NCBI RefSeq assembly: GCF_019112545.1
Contig: NW_025064911.1
Coordinates: 254,762-318,761, forward strand
Source: Guyanagaster necrorhizus
Lineage: Eukaryota > Basidiomycota > Agaricomycetes > Agaricales > Physalacriaceae
Direction of reading: 5' to 3'
DNA: 64,000 nt
A program made the translations under genes and the position numbers. Shown piece by piece: positions 46,081 through 57,270 of this stretch (positions are counted from its first letter, which is position 1; every line of letters begins with the position of its first letter). A model generated the notes under the pieces. That model was not told the origin of the DNA. It saw only the letters and a list, made by a program, of their open reading frames with translations, and did no database searches.

Positions 46081-48088
46081 TCATACCAGGGGTTTGTGAC
46101 TAGAGAGCTGTGAAAGCATGCGAATGAAATTTCGAATGGAAAGACAATCCAGAATGCTAACCTGTGGATCTTGGAAGTTGTCCATCTCCAGAACAGAGTC
46201 CGAGACAGACACGGTTGCTTTTTGGCCTAGCCTTTCCATGTTTTTGCGCCACTCCTTCATGCTCTTTTTGTACGTCTTAACGTTCTTGTGCAAGTTTAAG
46301 GCAGCCTTATGTACTTCGTGGCTAAGGCGACACGATATTAATGCGGCGAACAAAATGAGGTGGGGGCATACATGCCGCATACCTGACATTCGTCATTAGA
46401 TCTTTCAACGATGGGTGAGGGTCTTTTTCTGGCGGAAATACAATCAGATACCCCCACACTTGACGTTTTATGGCAACGTACTGAGGATTTCGATAAGAGC
46501 CTGTGATGGAGCTCAGCATGGGTACTTGGGAGTTCGGTCGGTATCACTTACTTGAGTCATAGAGGCTCCTTCGCTGTCTTCCCAGGATAGCTGGTCATCC
46601 TTGCAAGCTCCCAAAGATATCTGTGACCACTTTGAGATATGCTCTATAAATTATTAAAGTAGCGATCCTCACCACAAACGGAAATTCCGTGTCGGAAGGC
46701 TGGCAAAATCCTTCACAGGGCCATAACGCAATCGGGGAATCACACCTGGGAATAGGAGATAACTCTGTATCGTCCAGCCATCTATCATCCTTTGAGAAAG
46801 TCGATTTGATTGACAGACGTCGGGTGGCTTTGATATGAACATCTACATTTGCGTCCGCAATTCTCCCGATGGAGGTTTTCTTGGACTTGACAACCTTCTT
46901 ACTGACACGTTTCGTCTGATACACCGACCTGCTTAGGACCATGGCTTGACGTCGCACTGTGTGGCCGGTGCTTAGAGGGCGCGCCTGCAGACGTATATAA
47001 AGATTCGCACCATTACGGTTCCACAAGGAGTCGGACCTGCGGCGGCCTTTAGATATCCAAGGAACGTAAACTCTGTTACAGCGGAAATGGTCGAGATCTG
47101 CAGTAGCAACGATTAGTAGGAACATATGAGCACGCTTAAATAGTATGATAAACGCACCCAAGAGCGAAGCGGAATGGCACGAATCAAAGACGGCCTACAA
47201 TCTATGTCAGAACAGTAGCGTCAAATGGATGGAACACAGCGTACAACCAGGCTACTTCCGATTGGTAAAGCATCCACGAGATGCCGTCGTAACTCCTGAA
47301 ATTGAAACCCGTTGGCTTTGTGAAATCGACGTGATAGTTGAACGTTGAGCGACGTACATTGTCTGTGATCTTTCTCGAATTGTTATGATCATGATCACAA
47401 GGGATCAAGCCTACACCGATGTGAGGCATGTAAGTAGAACTTCGATACAGAAAGGCGGCACGTACATTCATCCATCCCGTCCTCTTCGCTGTTGGTCTTA
47501 CTCTCTACTTGTCCGACATGACCGGAGTCTGTATCCCAAAGTTGACGAACTTTAGTTGCGCAAAGCAGATGGACTGCGTACACTGAAAGAAGAAACGGTC
47601 GCCAGACTTCGCGTCTTGGACAAGCTTTTTGATTTCACGAATCTGATGCGAGTTCTTCGATTGGCATTGTGACAGACAGGCAGATATCGCGGGATTTACG
47701 CACAATGTTTGACTGCGTGGGTTGACTCTCGGCAGATTTCCCGTCATCCAATAGTATGGTGATGTTCGCGTCGTCATAGCCATAATTCTCTGCGAGGGCG
47801 GGTGAACATGAACGTCAAAGACTTCTGATTGGGCTAAGGGAACATACTGATGAGTAGATCCTTCATGTCACGAACATCGCGATGGGGTGTTTGCAGCTCG
47901 TACTGCTCGTTCCCAGAACCCTTGCCCGTCTTGTAATTGATACCGATCAGCAATGCTTTTCTGCACGGACCGTCATTCTTCTCAGCAACCGGTGCCTGGT
48001 ATGGGCGCCTTGGACCTCGATGCTTGATGATTTTCATGCCCACAGCGATGAGGAATAGAGGGTTGAAGGGGAAGTTCCAACTTGACAT
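46081..48088 (-). CDS. Metacaspase (type I-like cysteine peptidase)
   Basis: Metacaspases are Ca-dependent, Arg/Lys-specific cysteine peptidases linked to stress and programmed cell death. The likely start is MSSWNFPFNPLFLIAVGMKI (48088); a longer in-frame start at 48184 is less family-like. p20 begins with CRKALLIGINYKTG and continues YGYDDANITILLDDGK and EIKKLVQDAKSGDRFFF. The catalytic His lies in DSGHVGQVES, where the family usually has HSGHGGQ. The catalytic Cys lies in AVFDSCHSASLL, assembled across an intron ending GATTGTAG. Then come DLDHFRCNRVYVPWISKGRR and a long basic linker, typical of agaricomycete members, and the p10-like end KDDQLSWEDSEGASMTQ to NFQDPQLSSHKPLV. The last intron (46108-46161, 54 nt) is in frame. 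Catalytic residues are present, so activity is plausible. Confidence 0.82.
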
Positions 48089-49873
48089 TTGCCTGGTGCC
48101 AGGTTGGACGGCGCTGATATAATGATTTCTGACACAGATCCCTCGATCAGCGAGGCTGATGTTCCTGTAACATTGCATCGACATCAGGAAACGATGGGCG
48201 GCACTGCAACGTTAGAACTGTAGATCAGCTCAGCATGCGCATTTGTTACACACAAAGGAGGGATCGAACCGCAAAAGTCAGGAGGATTATCAAGCTGTAG
48301 TAATAGCACGGGGGTCAACGGATGTACTGATGGTCCTTGGTATGTCTCTTTTCAAGCTGTGACTTGCCAGTGTATGCGAATGCCTTACAATACAGCTACA
48401 TATGTCTTGGTATCCACAAATTCATCCAGGATCCTTGCTTGATAGATTGCATTTCATCATCCTGAACGATGAAAGAAACTGATACGATGGATGTTTCAGT
48501 GGCTGATATGCAAGGGGGAAAGGACATCAGCTCTAGATCAAAATCTAGGACCATCTACAATGCTCTGCAAAATCATTAAAATCCCGAGCAATGCGAATGC
48601 ACTGCCGGAGTCTTCCCTGGGACTAAGACAGCCGCCTTATTGTGGACTCGGATATATCGTGTAAAGTAAATATGTAGACGGCCTACAAAAATTAGACAGA
48701 TGGAAAGAGATGGGAACAAGACCTAATTCAGAGCTGAACGTTATCACGCGCTTGAACAAAGGCCTTCATTCGCGTTTTCTGCTTGATGTGCGTCCCCAAG
48801 GAGATGTTTGAGTCAGTGAACTGGCGATGGCAGGTGATATATCTAAAACTCGGTGTGCTAGCTCGGAAGCGATGTTGCCGCGGTACATACCTGCAGCCGC
48901 GGCATGTTGGTCCACTTTTGCTTTCGACCTTGCTCCAATTCCCTCGCTTGTCGAAATAAAGCTCGCTCCGGTTGTATCTCAAGTCCGACTTTATCTATGG
49001 ATTGGAATCCTCTCCGAATCTCCCGAGTCTCCCGCATAGTATTCGATTTCAATCGTTAACCAGATGGTGCGCGGTCCTTGTCAACGACCTTGATAGGCCG
49101 ATACTACTAATATTATACTATAGACTTTATTTGCAACTTTGGAGCTTGGCCTTATCGGATATCTCAGAACGTCATGTTTCTCCGAGTACACACACGTTGT
49201 ACCCGGGCCTGCCTTGCTCCTGGTCCATGTATATTCTTGCTTCGTTGGGCATTATCATGATCATAGGCTAAGTATCATCTGCCTCGCTGGTGCCTGTCGA
49301 ATGGTTATGGCGTCATTTTTACCTCGCTTAATGCCGTTTCTGCTCAGCCGCTACTTACGAGCTAGAACCCTAAATTCGGATGCGGGTGCCTACGTTTACC
49401 ACAAGGCCTAAAGCCGCGTTGAACCCCGAATAAGACATGCTCCGATAACGTGGTAGCCGAACATTTACTACGCAGTGGAGCCTAGTACGTGAATCAACTT
49501 GGGGTGCTTTGTCAATCGGCAGTTGACAACTGCCTGCCTCCGTTCCTTATACAGCCTCTATTTTCTGATGGTGCTTCTGATGATCTCCGGTGCGGGATTT
49601 TGTCTCTATACGCCCTGAGATTGATATAGACTTCACTTCAAGGTACCTCCATGCGTGTCCTCTGATGAAATAGCAATCCCTCATGTTCATGAATGGCAGG
49701 TGCTTCATTTTTCACAAGTGTGATGTTCTTTTTAGGGCTTCGGAAGTATTAGGCACACTTTGACCGTGCCTCGGACAAAGGAGATAGTCCATGACCTCAC
49801 TCGGAGGGGATACGAAATTGGATGCGAGTATAAAAACACCTACTTCATCGTGAATTGCCCCCAGCTTTCAATC
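48089..49873. other. 1.8 kb gene-poor, possible exons at 48728-49010 (-)
   Basis: On the minus strand an acceptor-like CATAG near 49006 opens KSDLRYNRSELYFDKRGNWS, followed by a CRGCR|YITCHRQF join across a GTATGT..TTTTAG intron (about 48842-48888), and a stop at 48728. The Cys/His spacing is suggestive of metal binding, but no start exon or family is found. The rest shows only short frames. A TATA box for the next gene lies at 49829. Confidence 0.3.
49829..49836 (+). promoter_or_regulatory. TATA box of the PGW-peptide gene
   Basis: TATAAAAA lies 45 bp upstream of the ATG at 49874 in otherwise mixed sequence. The match to the fungal TATA consensus is perfect and suggests a focused, possibly strong and regulated promoter with a very short leader. 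Confidence 0.6.
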
Positions 49874-50291
49874 ATGCGACTCACGCTAGCCCTCCCTGTG
49901 CTCTTCGCCTTTGTTTCTGCCTTCGTCACTGCTTCACCCGTTGTAAGTCTTCAAGCTTCCGAGTAGCGTTGTTCTATGTGCTTATGTTGGTTCAAGGTCA
50001 AAGAGGTATTGCCTGATACCGTCCCTTGGTATGTATCCATGCTCATCGTCCATTATAGCGAGTCGCAGTTCCCGGCGCTCCTGGATGGAAGGTAATTCAC
50101 ATTTTTCTTCGTAGGAGTTCTTGGTCTCATCATTTCCCTGTTTATAGAGAGTCATCACTCCCCCCAGCCCCGCCCCAGGCTGGCGCCGCACCGAAGTAGA
50201 CGTAAGTCATATCACTCATCTATTCGATTATAGTCAAATCCTTTTATCGCAGAGAGCTGTCTCTCCGCCCAACCCGGCCCCAGGCTGGTAA
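49874..50291 (+). CDS. Secreted repeat-peptide precursor, one PGW repeat per exon
   Basis: Five exons are proposed: 49874-49942, 49997-50005, 50059-50091, 50148-50201 and 50253-50291. All four introns are phase 0 with GTAAGT/GTATTG/GTAATT donors and (A/T)AG or CAG acceptors. The product has 67 residues. A signal peptide (MRLTLALPVLFAFVSAFVTA) is followed by SPV and VKE, then RVAVPGAPGWK, RVITPPSPAPGWRRTEVD and RAVSPPNPAPGW-stop. The three units align on a common P..APGW end, start with Arg, and each has its own exon. Lys-Arg is created by splicing after the first unit, and Arg-Arg follows the second. Kex2-type cleavage plus trimming would release peptides ending in Trp. The 9 nt second exon is uncertain; skipping it also keeps frame. 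The layout resembles Kex2-processed fungal peptides (alpha-type pheromones, dikaritins), but I know no family with this core. Confidence 0.75.
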
Positions 50292-51646
50292 AGGAGGTGT
50301 TACCGCGTAAATATCGTAGCCTACATTTCTGATCGACATAATCTGCGTTGGTCCCGGGATTCGATTATGGTCCGTTTTATGGATGTATAACTCTATATAC
50401 TTAATCGGTTGTTGAAGGAGATTCTGCATGATGTAACGAAAGCTACCTATCTACCTACATACTATGAATTGCCATTCTCGTCAATGAAAAATCAGCGGTG
50501 ATGAAATCCTGTATGCATATGCAATGTATGCAACTAGGTGAACGCGTGCGGCTCAACTCATTTGCCTTGCAATGAGTACTTACTCCGAAATGCACCTTCC
50601 ATGCGGAAGCCACACTGCAGGCTCCATATCGAGTCAGATCTCTCTGACCACTCTCCCAAAAGGCTTTTCGAGTCAGCCCTGAATCAGATGTGAGTCCCTG
50701 TGATGCTCGTGAGACGAAGGAGAAGGAACAGAGACACACCGATGCTAGAATCTACGGAGTAGGCGAACAGTGTAATATCCATCGCTCATATTTGTATAAG
50801 CGCTTCCTCCAGAATGCGACATATCGTAAGGTAAGACTACGACCTACGCAGCCCGTAGTCACCCATTCCGTTAATACCCATTGTGTCCAAATTGCGTCCT
50901 AGATACTCTCGAAATAATTGATCGCATCATACCCTAAGATTCTAGAACGAGAATTTCCAGAATGTCTCCAAGAAAAGTAATAGAGTGACATTGAAAGATA
51001 CCAGACGGTGATGCAAACATTCAGAATGGCGGCGGCGGCCACGGTGTACGGCGGCAAAGTGCAGATAAAAGGGCATGGCTCGACTTGCTTCACCAAGCCG
51101 ACCTACACGGACAGCTCTGCAGATTTGGCGATGATCAGGGCTTCAATACCAACATTGGCATGCATACTCACTTGCGGAGATGTCAGTCGATACCGAAACC
51201 ATGATAATGTCTGGATCTACAGGACCGACCGACGCCACAGTTAAGGTCGCCAAATCCACTTCTTGGTCACAGAAAGTATCCATCGGATGCACCGGACGCG
51301 CCGACGTCACGGGCAGAAGAGTATTTCATCGCCACTAGATCCTCCTCGGTTGCGGAAAGCTTGCATTTCAAAGACATGTTCTGTGGTACCTTTCAAGAGT
51401 AGGAAACTCCAGAACCAACCAGGGCATGTAGATAAAAAAAAAATTTGACTGTCTCTGACGTTCTGGGCATAGAGTGTATGGTAATGACATTCCAGGTGTC
51501 GAACCTGAGGAATTCAGTATCAAGTCAGGCGGACGTATGTGGTGACGGAGACGGATAACTGAATCACGGTTGCATGGAAATTAATGCAAACAACTTGAAA
51601 TAGATCAACGGATAATATTACTTGCGTACAATCATATTCACACTAT
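50292..51646. other. 1.35 kb without a recognised gene
   Basis: This is the 3' flank of the peptide gene and of the F-box gene. Frames of 60-94 codons (50455-50739 minus, 51008-51244 plus) show no motifs. No further PGW repeat is present. An A9 run lies near 51437. Confidence 0.4.
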
Positions 51647-52954
51647 TCATAATGAGTGCTGAAATTCACAACAGTTGGTACGGTACGTACCACGTAAAAG
51701 ACCTAGAGCGCAACTTAAACACGAACAATGTGTTTCGTCCACAAGGCGCTTCAATTCCGCAATCTCATCGTCCCATCCACTGACACACAAAGGTGCCTCA
51801 ATCAATCTCAGCCGGCTCGGACGAGATGTGGTGGCGAATGGTGGCTCTACCACCCCTCCACGGGCACCTGCTATTGCGATAAGATCCACAACCTGCACGT
51901 CGCCTTCGACGAAGAGTTGCATCAAAGACGGACAGAACCAGTGTTCTCCATCAACCGGCTGAGAAGCCAGTTTCTCCATTAAATTGGCTTCCTTGCACCG
52001 GAAGAGGGCGACGTCGTCTACTATGAGTCGCACGACGTTCGGGAGAAGCGTCAGCCATCGAATGAACGTTGGTACATCGGTCTCGCGCAAAGAAGACCGG
52101 ATCTCGAGGGTATGAAGATTCGCGGGAACAAAACTCGGTTGGCTCCACTGCATGAAGACTAGATTCCAGTGCATATGGTCCTCATCATAAGGGTAGCTGT
52201 CAATGAGACGAAACGTCTGCAATGAGGGTGCACGAAGGTGAGAGGTGTGGAGGGCGAAGCATCGAAGCGATTGAATATGAAGGTTGAGCAAATTTTCCAT
52301 CGGTACCGACGTCACCGACTCACCAGAGGGTTGGGGACCTTCGAGCAGGAAAAGGGATTCCAAAGTGATTGAGCTCGCGTTTGGTATGAGGGTGAGCAGC
52401 TCGAAAATTTGGGAGTTTGTACACCCATCCCAGCGGTCGATATTGCGGAACTCGAATTGAATCACACCTCGGCTCAACACGCTCTTCACCAACGAAGAAG
52501 AGACAGAGTTAGCCCCCAGAACTCTCAACTTGGACGGTACCGCACCCCACAACTTCTCTTTGGGAGAATCCTTATCCCCACACGACGTGACATGCAATTC
52601 CTCCAAGCTGCACAAATCTTCTCCCTTGAGGGATTCCAACGTTCGTGTAGGAATCGAGGCATAGACCCAATTGTGAACCAACGATAAGAGATCCTTTTCG
52701 CATTCATTGTACCTTCTTCGTTCCGTGGGAAGAGTGAGGTACAAAGGCGCCGATTTGGCTTTGGAGAGTTGGACGAGACCGCGTCGCCTGGAACGTGTAA
52801 AGTCGATGATCCCATATAAACGCGGAGTGGATGCAACGATTTCGTTCCAATCACTGCACGTTAAGCATAGTGGGGGCAGGAAGCCTACTCCCCATTTGTG
52901 TACACCAACCTCGAATATATGCGCGTATATTTCTGGTGGCAGCTGAACAGACAT
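51647..52954 (-). CDS. F-box/LRR-like protein
   Basis: A single exon encodes 435 residues. The N-terminal F-box is MSVQLPPEIYAHIFEVGVHK, then LPPLCLTCSDWNEIVASTPR with LYGIID, which fits the LPxEIxxxIF...C-xx-W-xx-I-xx-TPxLW/Y pattern of agaricomycete F-box proteins. The rest shows irregular leucine-rich repeats (LSLEELHVTSC-like, LHTLEIRSSLRETDVPTFIR, LLPNVVRLIVDDVALF), the usual substrate-binding part of an SCF ubiquitin-ligase adaptor. There is a Cys-rich end (THCSCLSCALGLLRG, NCCEFQ). No introns are needed, and the frame is open with sensible codon use. The partner is presumably Skp1 and the substrate is unknown. Compare the degraded relative at 27568-28900. Confidence 0.8.
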   Translation of the reverse strand: MSVQLPPEIYAHIFEVGVHKWGVGFLPPLCLTCSDWNEIVASTPRLYGIIDFTRSRRRGLVQLSKAKSAPLYLTLPTERRRYNECEKDLLSLVHNWVYASIPTRTLESLKGEDLCSLEELHVTSCGDKDSPKEKLWGAVPSKLRVLGANSVSSSLVKSVLSRGVIQFEFRNIDRWDGCTNSQIFELLTLIPNASSITLESLFLLEGPQPSGESVTSVPMENLLNLHIQSLRCFALHTSHLRAPSLQTFRLIDSYPYDEDHMHWNLVFMQWSQPSFVPANLHTLEIRSSLRETDVPTFIRWLTLLPNVVRLIVDDVALFRCKEANLMEKLASQPVDGEHWFCPSLMQLFVEGDVQVVDLIAIAGARGGVVEPPFATTSRPSRLRLIEAPLCVSGWDDEIAELKRLVDETHCSCLSCALGLLRGTYRTNCCEFQHSL

Positions 52955-53528
52955 CTTGGCAGTTCACCGTGGGATTCTGCTTTCTTGCAATGGGGTATCA
53001 TGCTTTTATATACTCGTCCTAGCTGGCAATAATTTGTCAGTATGTTCACTGTTCATGAGTCATTCTGCATGTACCTTACCCAACGGTACCGGGAGGATTG
53101 TCGGCTGTGGTCATTGATGGTCAACGGTGCCGACGGTGCCAATTGTGAGTTCTTCGGTAATTAATGTTATAGGAACTTCGAAAAAGCGGTCACTAACGAC
53201 TCACTATATGTTTGGGCCGACAATTTGGACGCAATCAAGCCTATGATTGGCCTCATTCCCAATAGTAAAACACCGTTTTTCTGCTGCACTTGTCATCGTG
53301 TTGTATGATACTTGTATGACAAGATGTCTCCATGCTAGGCTCGAGAATGGCGGTCGAAGTGGTGGTCGCTGCTAAGGGCGAGATTGGTCGATCACTCACT
53401 CTTTCATTGTGGACTTGACTTTTTGTCATGCTCATTGCCATGGTGGATAGGCTTACAGTACGGTTAGCCGATTGCGCTCGACCGTACAGGACACTGGGCG
53501 TCTCTGAGCTGGAGACCGGCGGCCAGGA

Positions 53529-53866
53529 TGATGGTGATCGACTGCGAAGGAGCGAAATTGTTAATTGTTGACGGTTGCCACTGCCTCATCTACCTCATCG
53601 CCAATTGACACGTTCAATGCTCAGTACGCGGTCGCCGTCGCTGTGATTATTGCATTCATTGCGCCGTCGTACTACAAGGAGTAATACGGGTGAGCAGGAG
53701 TCATCTGACCACGACGTTGACTAGTTTCTTATCTTTTTTCTAGGAAGAATTACTCGGACCGTGTGCTGATTGACGACGAACCTGAAAAAGGAGCTAAGAT
53801 TCCCCATTTACGTCCATTATCGTCGACAGCGCCACCTCGGGCGGATCTTGCAACTGAAGCATTGTA
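53529..53866 (+). CDS. Possible small single-pass membrane protein
   Basis: Exons near 53629-53668 and 53744-53866 join across a GTACTA..TTTTTTCTAG intron to read YAVAVAVIIAFIAPS|KNYSDRVLIDDEPEKGAKIP and then HLRPLSSTAPPRADLATEAL-stop. This gives one membrane helix and an acidic/Pro tail. The start is unclear. An ATG pair at 53528-53533 could splice from a GTGATC donor to TGCTCAG at 53622-53628 in phase. Without that splice the upstream frame has stops. The gene would be only about 55 residues. It lies just upstream of the LKR/SDH gene, on the same strand, 39 bp before its ATG. I do not recognise it. Confidence 0.4.
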
Positions 53867-53905
53867 GATGTAAGTGGGGCCAAGACACGACCATTATCAG
53901 CCATC

Positions 53906-56900
53906 ATGAAGGCTCTTTCTCGCGCTCTCCGACCACTGACTGTTGGTATTCGCCGAGAGGATCCCGGTAGAATATGGGAGAGACGCGCACCCCTCACGCC
54001 AGAGGCCGTGCGGGACTTGATCACGAAACAGGGTGTTCAGGTGCAGGTCGAATCTTGCGACAGACGCATATTCACCGACGACGAATACATAAAGGTTCGA
54101 GATAATCTGTGTGTCCATTGGTGATGTAGTTCTGAGTGGCATACAGGCCGGTGCCAACATTCGGAAGGACCTCTCTGCTGCCCACATTCTACTTGGTATC
54201 AAGGAACCTCTTTTAAGTTCGCTGCAGCTCTCGCCGGTCCCTTCCCCAATTTCTCCAACCGATGTCACCCGTACATACATGATGTTCTCGCACACTGCCA
54301 AAGGCCAGCCATACAACCTTTCGCTCCTGTCATCCTTCCTTGGTCATAAAGAACTACCTCGCCTCATCGACTTCGAGCTGCTCACTGATTCCGTGACCGT
54401 TAAACGGACCGTCGGATTTGGGTGGTATGCCGGGGTGGCTGGCGTTTTTGAAGCTCTGTCCTCCTTGGCTCAATCTCATCTTGAATTTGGGGTTGCTTCG
54501 CCGTTCCTGGTATGCCTCATTGATTTGTGTTTCAATCATCGACTCTATCTGCATTTCAGTTGACTCCAAGACCGCATACTCAGCCGTCTTTGGATCATCT
54601 GCGGGCAGCTCTACGCGCCATTGGAGCGCGAATTGCTGCAGAGGGCACCCCGAAAGCATTGGGTCCATTCATCATAGGCCTCACTGGGTAAGTTCCGTGT
54701 CAGTTTCAATCATACATATTCTCACATGATTTTTTAGGACCGGAAATGTTGCAGAAGGCTGTCTGTCGGCTCTTTCGGAGCTGCCTATTGTCAAAGTCGC
54801 TGTGAAAGACCTCCCGGCCCTTGTCAAAGATCCGGATGCAAACTTACGAAACGTAAAGTACACCGGAGATTAGACATGGTATTTTAATCACCCATTTTCA
54901 GATATATCTTGTACATGCTTTACCATCTGACTACTTTACGCGTCTTGATGGTGGTAAATATACACGAGATCACTATTATACTCATCCCAACGAGTACTCG
55001 TCAAACTTTTCCCAAACAGTGCGTCTCAGATGTCCGTTTTCTGCGAAACTAAGTTTTCAAACAGATCGCCCCTTACCTCACTCTTTTCCTCAATGGCGCA
55101 GGCTGGGCTCCCGGATATCCACGAATCATGACAAATGAGCAACTGGCGATCTCACTTACACTCGCACAGGAGGTTGGCGGAGCCAGGTTCACGAACATCG
55201 GCGACATAAGTTGTGATCCCGAGGTACATATCACAGTTTCCCAAATAATCTCATCCTGATATCAAACTCACAGGGCGGCCTTCAATTTCTAACGCATGCA
55301 ACTACGCTATCGGCACCCTTCTTCAAAGCCCGACCCCCTTCTCTTCCTCAACATTTACCTTCTGTGACAATTATGTCGGTGGACATTCTACCATCATCCA
55401 TTCCTTTGGATGCTTCACGGGGCTTTTCTCGAGCATTGTTCCCATACCTGGAAGCCCTGATCGCATCGTATAGCGGCGGCGACACGAGCGGTGATCGTAT
55501 TGAAGCTTTACATCGAGCGACTATCGCGAACAAAGGGGGGTTGTCCCCGCAACATCAGTGGCTCCAAGAACGCGTGGATGCATGGCGCGCATCGACGACG
55601 AAACCTTCAACATCTTCCCATGGCAATCTGAAGGCAAAGCATGTTTTGATGTTTGGTAGTGGCATGGTGGCCGGCCCTGCTGTGGACAAGCTTGCAGAAA
55701 GATCTGATGTTCGACTTGTGATTGGTTGCCTCTTTCTCTTATCGTTATTATACCATGCGTTTCTAAACTTTCGTTCACAGCTAGCAATTCTCGTTTGGAG
55801 ATGGAGAAGCTACAAGGCACTCATTACAATGTACAGTACCGTGAAATCGATATGGGAAAACACGCCGATGTCTCGCGGCTTGTGGAAGAAGCAGATGTTG
55901 TTATCAGGTATGCTTGTTCCGCCAGTGCTCTTCGACGTAACCTCGACTATTAAGACAGTCTTTTGCCGGCCCCCTTTCATCCTGCAGTCGCTGAACATTG
56001 TATTCAACACAAGAAGCACATGATAACAGCGTCGTACATCTCTAATTCGATGAGCGCTTTACACTTGCGGTATGGCCATCTTCTGTTACTTTGGTTTCGG
56101 TGCTGATACTGATACAGCGCACTGGATTCTGATGTTCTTCTTCTCAACGAGATTGGCCTTGACCCCGGAATTGATCACTGTTCTGCGATCTCCCTCATCT
56201 CTAGGCTTCAAGCTCAGAACAAGAAAGTAGTCTCTTTCATCTCGTTCTGCGGCGGCCTTCCTGCACCCGATGTAGAGGATATGGGTCCACTGAAGTATAA
56301 GTTCAGTTGGAGTCCGAGAGGAGTTTTGACTGCCGCACTCAATTCAGCGAAATTTAAGCTCTTTGGTGAAGTACGCTCGCCTGGATCTGAATTCGAGGAT
56401 ATCATGTCATGCTTGTACTCTTCAGGAAAAGAATATTTCGGGAACCAATCTGTTGCGCTCGTATTTTGCTCAGGTGCCCGTGTTGCCCTCAGTGCACCTG
56501 GAAGGTTATGCAAACAGAGACAGTCTCCCGTATGCTGCCGGCTATCACCTAGGACCTCTTTCGAAACTGCGTACTCTAGTCCGAGGGACATTAAGGTGAG
56601 CATCAACAGCTCTGGATAAGATTGTTTAACTGGCCACAGATATCCCGGCTACTCAGAACGACTTCAATTCTTCAAAGACATCGGGCTTCTTGAACTGAAC
56701 GGAATCATCGAACTGAAGGATTGGATAGACTTTATTCCTCTTTCGCAGAAGCTGAAGCAAGAACTTCATCCAGAAGACAAGCATATCAATTTGCAGTATG
56801 CAGAGGATGATGGTGGGCACCTCGAAGCTCTGCGCTGGCTCCTTGCGGGTCGCACACCACCTCTGCCCACTAAACCAATGGCTCCGCTGGACATATTCAC

Positions 56901-57270
56901 AGTTCTCTTGGCGTACAAGCTCCAATACGCACCTCATGAGCGTGACATGGTTGTCTTATCCCACGAATTCATCACCAAGTCAGTCTCAGAGCCATTGGCA
57001 CCGGAAGAGGTGCACACGTCATCATTGGTCGCATACGGTGACGACAAATATTCCGCTATGTCGAGGACGGTTGGATTACCTGTGGCCCTAGCGGCGCTGA
57101 AGGTGCTTGACGGGAAGGTGTCTGTGAGAGGAGTAGCGGGTCCTGGAGATGCGAGTATCCGGGAGCCGGTGCTTATTGGAATGGAAAGTGTTGGCTTGGG
57201 GATGGAGGAGATTTCTGGGGCTTCGGAAACAGTAGAGAAGGCTTTGAAACTTGGCGTTTCGGACCCATGA
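53906..57270 (+). CDS. Bifunctional lysine-ketoglutarate reductase/saccharopine dehydrogenase
   Basis: This AASS-type enzyme joins the two saccharopine steps of lysine breakdown: lysine plus 2-oxoglutarate to saccharopine, then to 2-aminoadipate semialdehyde plus glutamate. The N-terminal LKR half has an alanine-dehydrogenase/PNT-like fold: [38 protein letters not shown] and [19 protein letters not shown] (a GxGxVxxG nucleotide loop, TGNVAEG). The SDH half starts [20 protein letters not shown] (Rossmann GSGMVAGP), then [40 protein letters not shown] with [14 protein letters not shown], and ends in a catalytic C-domain to ALKLGVSDP. About ten short introns keep phase (for example 54093-54146, AAG|GTTCGA to GCATACAG). 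It is probably mitochondrial or cytosolic; no clear presequence beyond [10 protein letters not shown]. No lesions were seen. Confidence 0.9.

Noticed and set aside
49874..50291. Homology to the molluscan APGWamide neuropeptide
   Set aside because: Only a four-residue likeness. The last unit ends in Trp-stop with no Gly for amidation, so the similarity is taken as chance.
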